Source: Gloeocapsa sp. PCC 73106 | Lineage (GTDB): Bacteria; Cyanobacteriota; Cyanobacteriia; Cyanobacteriales; Gloeocapsaceae | Assembly: GCF_000332035.1 (NCBI RefSeq) | Contig: NZ_ALVY01000212.1 | Location: 1 to 53,865, forward strand | DNA: 53,865 nucleotides | Direction of reading: 5' to 3' | Shown: one piece after another, positions 8,803 through 17,714 of the stretch | Position numbering within the stretch: position 1 is the first letter of the stretch | How the letters are laid out: each line of letters begins with the position of its first letter | The notes under the pieces: generated by a model | The model's input: the letters and a program-made list of their open reading frames with translations, nothing else | Database searches by the model: none | Told to the model about the DNA's origin: nothing | Program-made: the position numbers and the translations under genes

Positions 8803-8914
8803 AATTATGCTATCCTAGAAAAGTTGCCCAAATTCACACATCCAGCTATTCGGGTGTTTCTTACGAGAAATTCCACTGGATGGAGGTTAAACCCGAAACA
8901 GGAGTAAAAAAAAT
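8803..8914 (+). promoter_or_regulatory. rpsB promoter and possible structured leader
   Basis: A -10-like TATGCTATCCT lies at 8805-8815. The leader can pair CATCCAG (8839-8845) with CTGGATG (8876-8882) and CGGGT (8851-8855) with ACCCG (8891-8895). Ribosomal-protein leaders often bind their own product, so autoregulation by S2 is possible; this is inference. The ribosome binding site is CAGGAG at 8899-8904. Confidence 0.4.
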
Positions 8915-9697
8915 ATGTCAGTTGTCTCTCTCGCAGAATTACTAGAATCAGGTGTTCACTTTGGTCACCAAACCCGTCGTTGGTCTCCGAAGATGCGCCC
9001 TTATATCTACACTGCTCGTAACGGTGTTCATATTATAGACTTAGTTCAGACCGCACAACTAATCGAAGAAGCCTATAGCTATCTGCGCGAAGCAGCAGCG
9101 GACGGGAAAAAAGTACTATTTATCGGAACTAAGCGTCAAGCCGCAGGAATTATAGCCCAAGAAGCCAAACGCTGTAAAGGCTATTACGTAAATCAACGTT
9201 GGCTAGGTGGAATGCTTACCAACTGGGAAACTATTAAAAATCGGATTGAACGACTCAAAGAACTCGAACAACTCAACGACACTGGCGCTTTAGATAAACG
9301 TCCCAAAAAAGAAGCCTCGTCTTTGCGCCGAGAACTAGAAAAACTCGAAAAATATCTAGGCGGTTTAAAGTTAATGCGTCGAGTTCCCGATGTGGTAGTA
9401 ATCGTAGACATTCGTCGAGAACACAATGCTATATTGGAATGTCAGAAATTGGGAATTCCCGTAGTAGCTTTGATTGACACCAACTGTGACCCCAACTTAG
9501 TAGATATTCCCATCCCAGCAAACGACGACGCGATTCGTTCTATCAAACTCATAGTCGGTAGATTAGCAGACGCGATTAACGAAGGTCATAGCGGCGGTGC
9601 TGAAAAGATTCAGGAAGATTATGAAGATGAGATCTTAGATACCTTTGCAGAAGACGAAGAGTTTGAAGAAGATCCCAAGGACGATAGCGAAGAATAA
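8915..9697 (+). CDS. rpsB: 30S ribosomal protein S2
   Basis: The 260-residue protein is S2 of the small ribosomal subunit, which helps hold S1 and the mRNA exit region. The sequence opens with the family signature [19 protein letters not shown], contains [12 protein letters not shown] and [20 protein letters not shown], and ends with an acidic tail. Length is typical for cyanobacteria. tsf lies 47 bp downstream in the usual rpsB-tsf operon. The ATG at 8915 follows CAGGAG. Confidence 0.98.
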   Translation: MSVVSLAELLESGVHFGHQTRRWSPKMRPYIYTARNGVHIIDLVQTAQLIEEAYSYLREAAADGKKVLFIGTKRQAAGIIAQEAKRCKGYYVNQRWLGGMLTNWETIKNRIERLKELEQLNDTGALDKRPKKEASSLRRELEKLEKYLGGLKLMRRVPDVVVIVDIRREHNAILECQKLGIPVVALIDTNCDPNLVDIPIPANDDAIRSIKLIVGRLADAINEGHSGGAEKIQEDYEDEILDTFAEDEEFEEDPKDDSEE

Positions 9698-9744
9698 TCA
9701 GACCGTGAGATTATGAGTATAGATTTAGTTACAAATTGAACAAC

Positions 9745-10404
9745 ATGGCTGAAATATCTGCAAAACTGGTTAAAGAATTACGGGAAAAAACGGGCGCTGG
9801 TATGATGGACTGTAAAAAAGCCCTCTCTGAAAGCGACGGTGATCTAACTAAAGCTAATGAGTGGTTGCGCCAAAAAGGAATTACCTCCGCTGAGAAAAAA
9901 TCCGGTCGGATCGCAGCCGAAGGCTTAGTATCTAGCTACATTCACACTGGAGGACGCATAGGAGTACTGGTAGAAGTAAATTGTGAAACCGATTTTGTGG
10001 CTCGTCGTGACGAGTTTCAGGAGTTAGTGCGCAATATCGCCATGCAAATCGCTGCTTGTCCTAACGTAGAATATATCAACGTCGCTAGTATTCCCCCAGA
10101 AATCAGCGCCAAAGAAAAAGAGATCGAAATGGGACGAGATGATCTCGGTAACAAACCCGATAACATCAAAGAAAAAATCGTCCTAGGTAGAATTGAAAAA
10201 CGTCTCAAAGAGCTTTCTTTAATAGATCAGCCTTTTATTCGCGATCAAAGTATTACCGTGGAAGAACTGATTAAACAAGCGATCGCTCAACTAGGGGAAA
10301 ACATTCAAATCCGTCGCTTCGCGCGCTTTGTCCTTGGGGAAGGGATCGAAAAACAAGAATCGAACTTTGCCGAGGAAGTAGCCGCTCAAACTGGTCAAAA
10401 ATAA
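9745..10404 (+). CDS. tsf: Elongation factor Ts
   Basis: EF-Ts recharges EF-Tu by releasing GDP. The 219-residue protein has the N-terminal UBA-like signature ([19 protein letters not shown]), the GRIAAEGLV motif and the core [15 protein letters not shown]. The true start is the ATG at 9745 (MAEISAKLV); an in-frame TTG nine bases upstream is not needed. It is the second gene of the rpsB-tsf operon, and a hairpin follows its stop. Confidence 0.97.
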   Translation: MAEISAKLVKELREKTGAGMMDCKKALSESDGDLTKANEWLRQKGITSAEKKSGRIAAEGLVSSYIHTGGRIGVLVEVNCETDFVARRDEFQELVRNIAMQIAACPNVEYINVASIPPEISAKEKEIEMGRDDLGNKPDNIKEKIVLGRIEKRLKELSLIDQPFIRDQSITVEELIKQAIAQLGENIQIRRFARFVLGEGIEKQESNFAEEVAAQTGQK

Positions 10405-10424
10405 ATACTTTTCTTAAATAATCC

Positions 10425-10466
10425 TAGGACAGAAGATCAACCCCAGATTTTTTGTCCTATTTTCTT
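10425..10466 (+). terminator. Probable rpsB-tsf terminator
   Basis: TAGGACA (10425-10431) pairs with TGTCCTA (10453-10459), followed by a T-rich stretch TTTTCTTTT. The loop is long (21 nt), which lowers confidence. Confidence 0.5.
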
Positions 10467-10483
10467 TTGACCTCTCCCATCGC

Positions 10484-10518
10484 CATTACTTATCAAGCTG
10501 AAGCTATGGTAAGTAATG
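10484..10518. repeat. Inverted repeat at the 3' edge of the TnpB remnant
   Basis: CATTACTTA (10484-10492) and TAAGTAATG (10510-10518) form a perfect 9-bp stem that straddles the TnpB stop codon. IS200/IS605-type elements carry subterminal hairpins, so this may mark the old right end. Confidence 0.4.
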
Positions 10519-11272
10519 CTTTTTTACGATATGATTTGCTTAAACAGGTAAACAAGTCGTATCGGTTTGGGAGGGTCAAAGCTCCCCTACCCACCTTGGT
10601 TAAGGTTATCCCTAACTGTGTGGCTACTTTTTTGAGAATGTTGGCAGCACCATTACAATCAGCATTCACTATACACCCGCTAAGTGTTCTATATAAGCCT
10701 CTTTTCACTCTTTTACCAGAGAATTTTACCTCTTTGGGTTTCTCACCATGGGGGTACAATTCATCTCCGTCTAAAAAGCTAGCTTTAGATGTATATGCTT
10801 CTTCTGTTACTGTTACTTTGATTCCATATTCACTTGCTAGTTGAATAACTCTATCTATCAGTCTTTTTGTGGGAATCATGACAAAGCTTTGATTGTTTTG
10901 TTTACTCATTTGAGAACTTTGTTTAAGGTCGCCATTCCAACCAAAAACAATGTTACCTAGGTCGTGATTCAAACAATAATTGACAATAAATCTAGCCGTT
11001 TTGTTGATTAGGTCGCGTTTCTGATTATTGTGTTTAGCTTGTACCCTATCTAAGTTTTCATCCCAATAAAAATCTGATTTACCTTGCTTATATTTAGCTA
11101 CTAATCTGCAATAGCCTTGATTGAGCGATCGCATTTTCCTGCCATCAATAATCAAGCTTTTTCCTAAGGTAGAAACACCAGTTAACCAATTGGCTCCGCC
11201 ATGCTCAAAAGCGATCGCTTCTGAGTAGTTTAAATGCGGATTGTTAGTAATCTTTTCCTTGACATCATCATT
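10493..11272 (-). pseudogene. 5'-truncated TnpB (IS200/IS605 family) remnant
   Basis: This is the C-terminal part of a TnpB-type RNA-guided nuclease. Recognisable blocks are GGANWLTG and LIIDGRK (central domain), NIVFGWNGD (RuvC I), VTEEAYTSKASFLDGDE (RuvC II) and CIVNADCNGAANI (RuvC III). The longest open stretch from an acceptable start is 10493-11155, but homologous sequence continues upstream in frame to about 11272, where a TAA stops it, so roughly the first 150-200 residues are gone. The usual CxxC zinc finger between RuvC II and III is absent and replaced by a SKASFLDGD...HGEKP segment, as in a subgroup of cyanobacterial TnpB proteins. No tnpA is adjacent. It is a dead insertion between tsf and the transketolase gene. 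Confidence 0.85.
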
Positions 11273-11461
11273 TTAATGGGAGTGTTTTAAGCATAGAAAA
11301 TTGTTAGACTGTTTTTACAATAAATCGTACCAACATCTATAGCTTCTTAAATGCTTTCATCCACCGAGTAGAATTCGGGGGTTCTCAGCTAAATTTGCTA
11401 TAGACAGTTGGAACGTATGGATATAGACTGCTAGATAAAGATTAACCACAGGAACCCAATT

Positions 11462-13375
11462 ATGACCGTTGCTACAGCTAGCTTTCCTATTGATCTTGCA
11501 GCTTATCAAGCTATCACTCTAGATCCATCTCAAACAAGACTCACCCCAGCACAAAAAAAAGCTCTCCAAGCCAATATACAACTCTGTCGTGACACAATCG
11601 TCTTCTTTACTGCAACAGGCGCAGCCAGAGGCGTAGGTGGTCATACAGGCGGTCCCTACGATACGGTACCAGAAGTAATGATCCTCGATGCTCTCTTTAG
11701 AGGAAGCGATCGCTTTGTTCCTATTTTCTTCGACGAAGCAGGACACCGCGTCGCCACTCAATACCTAATGGCAACCCTCCACGGCGAACTCCCCGCAGAA
11801 CGTCTCCTGCGTTACCGCGAAGCCCACTCAGGTTTACCAGGACACCCCGAATTAGGCTTAACACCAGGGGTAAAATTTAGTTCAGGACGTTTAGGACATA
11901 TGTGGTCTTACGTCAACGGTATAGCTTTAGCTAATCCGGAAAAAGTAGTCTTCTGCTTGGGCTCCGATGGTTCTCAACAAGAAGGAAACGACGCTGAAGC
12001 CGCTCGTTTAGCAGTAGCTCAACAAATACCAGTTAAGTTACTAATCGACGCTAACGACGTAACCATCGCAGGGCATCCCTCTCAATATTTACCGGGATTC
12101 GACCTCAACAAGACTCTCTCAGGACACGGCTTGACCATCTTCGAAGGCGATGGAGAAGATATAGACGCTCTCTACAGTCGCATTTGTCAAGCGATCGCCA
12201 ACCCCGGTCCCGTGGCTGTGGTTAACTACCGTCCTATGTGCGTCGGTATTGACGGTTTAGAGGGTACAACCCACGGACACGATGTAATCCCAGTCAAGCT
12301 AGCTTTAGAATACCTAGAAAAACACGGTCAAAGCGCTGCAGCTGAATACCTAAAAAATATTGAAAAACCCAAGCAAACCTACACCTTCTTGGGTGCTAGC
12401 GATACTATGGGCTCTAATCGTAACGTTTTCGGTGAAGCGGTAGTGTCTATCCTCACTACTATGACCGAGTCAGAACGCAAAGATCAAGTACTCTGTGTAG
12501 ATAGCGATTTAGAAGGTTCCTGCGGACTCAAACAGATTCGCGATGCTTGTCCAGAAATCTACGTCAGTGGCGGGATTATGGAAAGAGGTAATATCTCAGC
12601 CGCTGCAGGTTTTGGTATGGAAAAAGGCAAACAGGGTATCTTTGCTACCTTTAGCGCTTTTCTAGAAATGTGTATTTCTGAAATCACCATGGCGCGCCTT
12701 AATTTCTCTAACCTACTCTGTCATTTCTCCCACGCAGGGATCGATGATATGGCTGATAATACCTGTCACTTTGGGATTAATAATTTCTTCGCTGATAATG
12801 GCTTAGACGATGGTTATCCTACTCATTTGTACTTCCCCGCTGATGCTAATCAAATGCGCGCTTGTGTTAAGGCGGTATTTTTTGACCCGGGGTTGCGCTT
12901 TATCTTCTCTACACGTTCTAAAGTTCCTAATATCCTCAACGCTGAGGGTAATGATTTCTTTGGCGAGGATTATACTTTTGTCTCTGGTAAAGACGAAATT
13001 ATTCGCGAAGGAACCGCCGGTTATATAGTTAGCTTTGGAGATGGCTTATATCGCTCTTTAGACGCGGTAGAACGTCTCAAGCAAGAGGGTATTGATGTTG
13101 GTTTGATTAATAAAGCTACTCTCAATGTGGTAGACGAAGAAACCATCGCTAAAATCGGTCAATCCCCCTTAGTCGTTGTCGTAGAAGCTTTTAACCGTCG
13201 TACGGGTTTGGGTAGTCGTTTTGGCTCTTGGTTGCTAGAACGAGGTTTAACTCCCAAGTTCGCTTATCTCGGTACTCATAAAGAAGGTTGTGGTGGACTG
13301 TGGGAACAATTCCCTCACCAAGGTCTTGACCCAGAAGGGATTATGAGTAAAGTTAAGGAGTTAATGGGTAAATAG
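11462..13375 (+). CDS. Transketolase-like thiamine-diphosphate enzyme
   Basis: The 637-residue protein has the three-domain layout of transketolase (pentose phosphate/Calvin pathways). The N-terminal TPP-binding domain includes GHTGGPYD, HSGLPGHPE and the binding motif GSDGSQQEGN (167-176) ending at DAND (N198). The pyrimidine domain starts near residue 320 with EGSCGLKQI and GISAAAGFGM-type motifs, and the C-terminal domain ends near YLGTHKEGCGG. It differs from classical TktA (GDG replaced by GSDG; shorter), so it may be a paralogue with another ketol donor. The ATG at 11462 follows AGGAACCC. Its last 15 bp overlap the convergent HAD gene. Confidence 0.8.
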   Translation: MTVATASFPIDLAAYQAITLDPSQTRLTPAQKKALQANIQLCRDTIVFFTATGAARGVGGHTGGPYDTVPEVMILDALFRGSDRFVPIFFDEAGHRVATQYLMATLHGELPAERLLRYREAHSGLPGHPELGLTPGVKFSSGRLGHMWSYVNGIALANPEKVVFCLGSDGSQQEGNDAEAARLAVAQQIPVKLLIDANDVTIAGHPSQYLPGFDLNKTLSGHGLTIFEGDGEDIDALYSRICQAIANPGPVAVVNYRPMCVGIDGLEGTTHGHDVIPVKLALEYLEKHGQSAAAEYLKNIEKPKQTYTFLGASDTMGSNRNVFGEAVVSILTTMTESERKDQVLCVDSDLEGSCGLKQIRDACPEIYVSGGIMERGNISAAAGFGMEKGKQGIFATFSAFLEMCISEITMARLNFSNLLCHFSHAGIDDMADNTCHFGINNFFADNGLDDGYPTHLYFPADANQMRACVKAVFFDPGLRFIFSTRSKVPNILNAEGNDFFGEDYTFVSGKDEIIREGTAGYIVSFGDGLYRSLDAVERLKQEGIDVGLINKATLNVVDEETIAKIGQSPLVVVVEAFNRRTGLGSRFGSWLLERGLTPKFAYLGTHKEGCGGLWEQFPHQGLDPEGIMSKVKELMGK

Positions 13376-14131
13376 TTTCTCTACTACTTGGGGTGTGAGC
13401 TCTTCTACAGAGTTGAATAGTGCGATCGCCCCTGCTTCAGTCAGTTTCTGTTGATGTGCTTCGGGTTGAGAGTGTAAATGGGGTGGGACGATACCCACTC
13501 CTACCCAAGTGCGATCGCTCTGTTGTTCCCTAGCTCGATTAACGGTATACATATCCCCCACCGTATCCCCTACGTAAATTACCGGCGTTAATCCCCCATG
13601 GGGGTAAGTTTCTTCTAATTGTTCTACTACTACTAGTAATCCTGTGGGGTCGGGTTTTCCTGGACCGTCTTCCATCGCTACTAATGGGGGATTATCTAAG
13701 CCTAAACGTTTTTTGAGAATATATTCCGCTGAACCTCTGGTAGCTCCACTAAAAAAGCCCCACTCGATTCCCTCGGCTTTGAGTTGGGTAAAATAATCTT
13801 GACTCACTAATAAGGGTTCTGTGGTAATGTACCCATTCCAATTGACTGGATCGCTACCACGATAACGAGATTGAAAAAAGGTCACTAGTTGTTCATAGTC
13901 TATAGATACCTCCATTCCTTGGGCTTTGTGATAGCGATCGCTCAATTCTTGCGAGGCTTCCCAATCGTTATTCCAGATTCCTTCGTTTTTCAACGCGTCA
14001 ATATCTCCTAAACTAGGGCGATACTTTCCTTGGGTAAACTCTTCTACTGTGTCGGCGATCGCTCTGCGGTAAGAACCGCTTACATCCCTAATCACTCCGT
14101 CTATATCAAATACTATTATTATTTTCATCAT
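13361..14131 (-). CDS. HAD-superfamily phosphatase (TIGR01548-like)
   Basis: A 256-residue haloacid-dehalogenase-type hydrolase. Motif I is FDIDGVIRD near residues 8-16, with the two catalytic Asp; motif II is FFSGATRGS; the motif III/IV region ends in VAMEDGPGKPDPTG and IYVGDTVGDM. Spacing and the IIVFDIDGVIRDV start resemble the TIGR01548 group of cyanobacteria and haloarchaea, whose substrate is not established. It is convergent with the transketolase-like gene, overlapping its 3' end by 15 bp, and divergent from PSRP-3. Two adjacent ATGs (14131, 14128) are possible starts. Confidence 0.8.
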   Translation of the reverse strand: MMKIIIVFDIDGVIRDVSGSYRRAIADTVEEFTQGKYRPSLGDIDALKNEGIWNNDWEASQELSDRYHKAQGMEVSIDYEQLVTFFQSRYRGSDPVNWNGYITTEPLLVSQDYFTQLKAEGIEWGFFSGATRGSAEYILKKRLGLDNPPLVAMEDGPGKPDPTGLLVVVEQLEETYPHGGLTPVIYVGDTVGDMYTVNRAREQQSDRTWVGVGIVPPHLHSQPEAHQQKLTEAGAIALFNSVEELTPQVVEKLFTH

Positions 14132-14134
14132 TTA

Positions 14135-14143
14135 TGCTATAAT
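14135..14143 (+). promoter_or_regulatory. Extended -10 promoter for PSRP-3
   Basis: TGCTATAAT (14135-14143) is an extended -10 element with a perfect TATAAT, about 55 bp before the start codon. No clear -35 is seen. Confidence 0.5.
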
Positions 14144-14197
14144 CTAAAATTGTACTCTTTTACTTAGTTAATAAAAGCATCCCCTTAGGAGGTGTCC

Positions 14198-14497
14198 TTG
14201 TCTCGATTTATTTTAAAAGTTCTGTGGTTAGATAAAGACGTAGCTTTAGCAATAGATCAAATAGTAGGAAAAGGTTTTAGTCCTCTAACTGCCTATTTTT
14301 TCTGGCCTCGTAATGATGCTTGGCAACAACTTAAAGATGAATTAGATTCTAAAAGTTGGATCGCTGAAAACGAGAAAGTGGAAATTCTCAACAAAGTCAC
14401 AGAGGTAATCAATTTTTGGCAAGAATACGGGCAAAAAACTACTATGGTACAAGCTCAAGAAAAGTTCCCCGAAGTAGTTTTTAGCGGTAGTAATTAA
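14198..14497 (+). CDS. Ribosomal protein PSRP-3 (Ycf65)
   Basis: The 99-residue protein is the cyanobacterial/plastid-specific small-subunit protein PSRP-3 (Ycf65). Signature stretches are [18 protein letters not shown] and [16 protein letters not shown]-like sequence, followed by [10 protein letters not shown] choose the TTG at 14198 as the start: AGGAGG lies 5 bp upstream, and it gives the conserved start [10 protein letters not shown]. An in-frame GTG at 14192 overlaps the Shine-Dalgarno itself and is unlikely. The upstream promoter has an extended -10. A strong hairpin follows. Confidence 0.9.
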   Translation: MSRFILKVLWLDKDVALAIDQIVGKGFSPLTAYFFWPRNDAWQQLKDELDSKSWIAENEKVEILNKVTEVINFWQEYGQKTTMVQAQEKFPEVVFSGSN

Positions 14498-14519
14498 ATA
14501 AAAGTGACTGGCAAGAACA

Positions 14520-14548
14520 AAGGGCGGACAAAGAATCTGCCCTTTTTT
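14520..14548. terminator. Bidirectional terminator between PSRP-3 and atpC
   Basis: A 9-bp stem (AAGGGCGGA at 14520-14528 with TCTGCCCTT at 14536-14544, one G-U pair) has a 7-nt loop and a run of T on the plus side. It lies between two convergent genes and reads as a terminator in both directions. Confidence 0.8.
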
Positions 14549-14557
14549 AAAACCATT

Positions 14558-14974
14558 CTAGAGTTTGACCAAACCACCTGCAGCTTGAAGCCGAACTCTA
14601 GCTTTTTTAAAGGCTTGGGTAGCTTGGATTTGTTGTTGACGAGTTCCTGTTTTCATGGTTTCGTTGTATTGTTTTTCGGCTTGCTCGAATTCAGCACGAG
14701 CAGTTTCTAAATTGATAGATTCACCCATTTGAGCAGCATTAACTAAAATCTTGACCTCATTATCCTCTACTAGGGCAAAACCACCCATTAGAGCAATATT
14801 TTTCCATTCTTTGTCGACACGAATGCGCATTACTCCTGAACCTAAAGCGGTGGTTAAAGGAGCATGCCCAGGAAGAATGCCTAACTGTCCGGTCGTACTT
14901 GGTAAAATGACTTCTTGTACCGCATTATCCCAGACCACTTTATCGGGAGTAATTACTCTGACATTTAATGACAT
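14558..14974 (-). CDS. atpC: ATP synthase epsilon subunit
   Basis: The 138-residue protein is the F1 epsilon subunit, which links the gamma rotor to the c-ring and can inhibit ATP hydrolysis. The beta-sandwich domain has the usual [29 protein letters not shown] and VMRIR motifs, followed by the two-helix C-terminal domain. I choose the ATG at 14974 (MSLNVRVI); an upstream ATG at 15013 would add 13 non-homologous residues. In most cyanobacteria atpC directly follows atpB, but here the gene upstream is divergent and unrelated, so atpC stands alone. Confidence 0.93.
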   Translation of the reverse strand: MSLNVRVITPDKVVWDNAVQEVILPSTTGQLGILPGHAPLTTALGSGVMRIRVDKEWKNIALMGGFALVEDNEVKILVNAAQMGESINLETARAEFEQAEKQYNETMKTGTRQQQIQATQAFKKARVRLQAAGGLVKL

Positions 14975-15135
14975 CGATGATATTCGCTCTCTAACTGGAA
15001 CTAACTCAACCATTATAGAAGTAAAGGGAGTGAGTCAAAACACAAGTCGGAAAAAAGCATTAATGTATACAAAAGCTGAAGAACGATTCGGGGTATATTA
15101 TATTAAGTAAGTTATTTAAGTTTGGTAAAAAAAAC

Positions 15136-15897
15136 TTGACAATTGACTCAGCTTACCTCTTGGTTTTTCACGGTAGTCGAGATCCGAGAGCCCAACAGGG
15201 GATGGAAAAATTAAGCAGAAGAGTACTCCTTTCTCTAGAGACTTGTAAGTCGAGTCTAAGAGAGGGTAGGAGTGCGGTGACACTGTTGTCTCAACCTCTA
15301 GTAATAGAAACGGCTTGTCTGGAGCTAGGAGAGGTTTCTTTGGCAGAAAGATTATATCAACTGGGATTAGAAGCAACCAAAAGAGGAATAGATAATATTA
15401 AAGTTTTACCCTTGCTACTGGCGACGGGTGTACATGTACAAATAGACATCCCTCGGGAAGTAGCTCTCGCTCAATCTAAGTTGGGAGTAAAAATGAAGAT
15501 TGAGTCCCATTTGGGAAACTATGAGGGGATGCTTGCTTTAATTGAGGGACAATACCAAAACATAGCCCAAGAGGGAAAAATTATAGTCGCTCACGGGAGT
15601 AGTTTGAGTGAAGCTAATCGGGAAATAGAAAGATTGGCTAGCAAGTTGGGAGCTCTAGCGGCTTATGCTTTTATCTCCCCCAGTTTAGAGACACAGGTAG
15701 AGACGTTGATAGGGTCGGGTATAAGGGTAATTACCATCGTTCCTTATGTGTTATTTCCAGGGAAAATTACCGACGCGATCGCCTCTATGGTGGAACAGTT
15801 ACAGACACAATATCCCGAAATTAACTTCAGGGTAAAAGAACCTCTGGGTCAAATCCCAGCTTTAGCTCAAATTATTCTAGGGGCGATCTCAGCATGA
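15136..15897 (+). CDS. Sirohydrochlorin chelatase (CbiX/SirB family)
   Basis: The 253-residue protein inserts Fe or Co into sirohydrochlorin in siroheme or cobalamin synthesis. Two CbiX half-domains are visible: the first begins LLVFHGSRDPRA with the metal-chelating His, the second IIVAHGSSLSEANREI. The start appears to be TTG at 15136, just before the conserved SAYLLVFHGS; no better ATG is available and the ribosome binding site is weak. The gene overlaps the next one by ATGA, so the chelatase and the methyltransferase that makes its precursor are coupled. Confidence 0.9.
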   Translation: MTIDSAYLLVFHGSRDPRAQQGMEKLSRRVLLSLETCKSSLREGRSAVTLLSQPLVIETACLELGEVSLAERLYQLGLEATKRGIDNIKVLPLLLATGVHVQIDIPREVALAQSKLGVKMKIESHLGNYEGMLALIEGQYQNIAQEGKIIVAHGSSLSEANREIERLASKLGALAAYAFISPSLETQVETLIGSGIRVITIVPYVLFPGKITDAIASMVEQLQTQYPEINFRVKEPLGQIPALAQIILGAISA

Positions 15898-16655
15898 ACC
15901 AAACCTGTACTGGGAAAGTCTATTTAGTGGGCGCAGGACCGGGAGATCCAGGATTGATGACTCTCAAGGGCAAAACCTTGCTAGAATGCGCTGACGTAGT
16001 GATCTATGACGCTTTGGTGAGTGAACCCATACGTGGGATGATTGGACCCCAAGCTGAGAAAATTGACGCGGGGAAAAGAAGAGGACGTCACTCTAAGTTA
16101 CAAGCTGAAACCACTCAACTATTAATCGAAAAAGCTCATGAATACCCCATAGTGGTACGTCTCAAAGGAGGCGATCCTTTTGTTTTTGGGCGAGGAGGGG
16201 AAGAAATGCAAGATTTAATTAGCGCTGGTGTCTCAGTGGAAGTAGTACCTGGGATAACTTCTGGTATTGCTGCACCGGCCTACGCAGGGATACCCATAAC
16301 ACATCGAGAGTACAGCTCCTCGGTTACTTTCGTCACAGGACACGAAGCTGCAGGAAAATACAGACCGAGAGTAAATTGGAGAGCGATCGCCCAAGGATCG
16401 GAAACTCTGGTGATTTATATGGGAATTCACAATCTAGACCAGATTATTGGGGAACTCAACCAGGGGGGATTATCCTTAGAAACTCCTATCGCTTTGGTGC
16501 GCTGGGGAACGACACCTCAACAAGAAACCTTGATCGGTACATTGGCAACGATTACAGCACAAATAGCGGCTACTGGATTTACGGCACCGGCGATCGCTGT
16601 GATTGGTCGCGTGGTAGACTTGCAGTTATCAGGGTACAATTTGCTCAATCTTTAA
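15894..16655 (+). CDS. cobA: Uroporphyrinogen-III C-methyltransferase
   Basis: The 253-residue SAM-dependent enzyme methylates uroporphyrinogen III at C2 and C7 to give precorrin-2, the entry to siroheme and cobalamin. Motifs: VYLVGAGPGDPGLMTLKG at the N-terminus, VVRLKGGDPFVFGRGGEE, VVPGITSGIAAPAYAGIP and a VIYMG motif. There is no fused CysG ferrochelatase/dehydrogenase or HemD domain, so the chelatase is the separate upstream gene. The start overlaps the sirohydrochlorin chelatase stop (ATGA). Confidence 0.95.
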   Translation: MNQTCTGKVYLVGAGPGDPGLMTLKGKTLLECADVVIYDALVSEPIRGMIGPQAEKIDAGKRRGRHSKLQAETTQLLIEKAHEYPIVVRLKGGDPFVFGRGGEEMQDLISAGVSVEVVPGITSGIAAPAYAGIPITHREYSSSVTFVTGHEAAGKYRPRVNWRAIAQGSETLVIYMGIHNLDQIIGELNQGGLSLETPIALVRWGTTPQQETLIGTLATITAQIAATGFTAPAIAVIGRVVDLQLSGYNLLNL

Positions 16656-16673
16656 AAATAAACTACGGATTGG

Positions 16674-17003
16674 TTAAGTACTCATTGTAGACTTTGGCTC
16701 GCTCTCCAGGAATAATCCCCCCAGCAAACTGCCTGCGGCGACTCCGCTCACGCCACGCGCAGCCGTGGTTGCCAAGGCTGTTGCAACGGCTCCAGCCAGC
16801 ATGATTGGACCAACACCAGGGATCGCCAAGGCACCAAGGCCGACCAGCAATCCCGTCAGACAAAGCTTCTGGATTTCTTCAATGACAGCCTTAAAGTTAG
16901 ATTGCACCTGAACGGCAATAGCGATCGCATCTGGGTTTAGTTCTGCTTTGCCAGTAGATTCTAGAAAGAATTTTATTGGTTTCTGTAATTTGCATCTAAC
17001 CAA
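16674..17003 (-). CDS. Small glycine-zipper-like hypothetical protein
   Basis: The product (up to 109 residues) is not assigned. Residues 48-100 are hydrophobic and rich in Gly/Ala (LVGLGALAIPGVGPIMLAG), like a glycine-zipper membrane segment. The start appears to be TTG at 17003, overlapping the upstream gene by 31 bp; a later start is possible. A 30-bp hairpin-forming sequence at 16733-16762 falls inside the coding region and encodes the AARGVSGVAAG part. It is cotranscribed with the 69-residue gene upstream. Confidence 0.5.
   Translation of the reverse strand: MVRCKLQKPIKFFLESTGKAELNPDAIAIAVQVQSNFKAVIEEIQKLCLTGLLVGLGALAIPGVGPIMLAGAVATALATTAARGVSGVAAGSLLGGLFLESEPKSTMST
16733..16762. repeat. 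Hairpin-forming GC-rich element inside an ORF
   Basis: The 30-bp sequence begins CTGCGGCG and ends CGCGCAG; its ends and inner GGCG/CGCC arms can pair. It is GC-rich compared with its surroundings and occupies ten codons of the small glycine-rich ORF, so it may be an inserted palindromic element. Confidence 0.4.
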
Positions 17004-17182
17004 CAGACGGGCAAATCTTCACCTGAAGGAAAACTCAAATTCTTCTTTCTCATGGATTCAGGATCTTGCTCTTCTTCACCTGCTTGTACTCGGACTACAA
17101 TTTCACTGTTGTTGGGGTTGATCAATGATTGAAGATCCATGACTTCCACCAAGTTTCCAGTTTCTTTGTCCTGTAGCAACAT
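16973..17182 (-). CDS. Conserved cyanobacterial hypothetical (69 aa)
   Basis: This short protein begins MLLQDKETGNLVEVMDLQSL, then an acidic AGEEEQDPE segment, FPSGEDLPVCWLDANY and the end. I recall similar proteins in many cyanobacteria but no assigned function. The ATG at 17182 has an excellent ribosome binding site (GGGAGG). It precedes and overlaps the glycine-zipper-like ORF, so the two are probably one transcript. Confidence 0.65.
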   Translation of the reverse strand: MLLQDKETGNLVEVMDLQSLINPNNSEIVVRVQAGEEEQDPESMRKKNLSFPSGEDLPVCWLDANYRNQ

Positions 17183-17335
17183 AAATATCCTCCCTATTTA
17201 CAAATTTATTTAGTCGTGCGACTTCCCCTAGAATGACATCTGCATGGTGGAAATCGTGTTTTTTCTATCATAACAAGGTATGATTCGTATATATACGTTT
17301 CAAATATTAATATTGTTTGTCACTCGATATCAAGA

Positions 17336-17370
17336 GCGATCGCGCCTTACGCGCCACTTTCAGTGATCGC
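17336..17370. repeat. 35-bp HIP1-ended palindromic element (copy C)
   Basis: It begins with GCGATCGCGCC and ends with GTGATCGC. Its reverse complement differs from the copy at 37852-37886 by one base. This copy is between genes. Confidence 0.85.
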
Positions 17371-17441
17371 GGGTTCTTTATATCTGGCTCTTGTAACCTC
17401 GTCAAGTCGCTCCTCTTTGATACCTAAAAAGGCCAGCAAAA

Positions 17442-17714
17442 TTATAAAATTTTCCCAGCAAGCAGAGCAATCAGTACGATCAGACCTAATGCTCTACGAA
17501 AGTAATTAACTCCTTCAAATAATTCTTGCCAAGCCCAAGTAAACAAGGTGCCGAAAGCTAGTAAATCTAGTCCGATATTAACTCTACCTGTTGTAAAAAG
17601 TAGCTTTAATAAACTAGCTACAATCCAAACAATAAGGGGTAGATTCGGCGTTTGAGCGAGAACAATTTTTCCTTCGCCATCGTGAAACACTTGATTAAAC
17701 AACCTATTTTCCAT
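17442..17714 (-). CDS. Small conserved membrane protein (90 aa)
   Basis: The 90-residue protein has two or three membrane segments (LPLIVWIVASLLKLLF, LDLLAFGTLFTWAWQELF, ALGLIVLIALLAGKIL). The stretch QELFEGVNYFRRALG looks conserved in cyanobacterial proteins I remember, but no function is known to me. It starts at an ATG (17714) and is divergent from the TetR gene, 281 bp away. Confidence 0.65.
   Translation of the reverse strand: MENRLFNQVFHDGEGKIVLAQTPNLPLIVWIVASLLKLLFTTGRVNIGLDLLAFGTLFTWAWQELFEGVNYFRRALGLIVLIALLAGKIL

Noticed and set aside
8803-8914. Known riboswitch in the rpsB leader
   Set aside because: The pairings seen fit a simple hairpin leader; no recognised riboswitch core was visible.
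10452-10844. Plus-strand 130-codon frame over the TnpB remnant
   Set aside because: It is antisense to a recognisable TnpB sequence and has no family features of its own.
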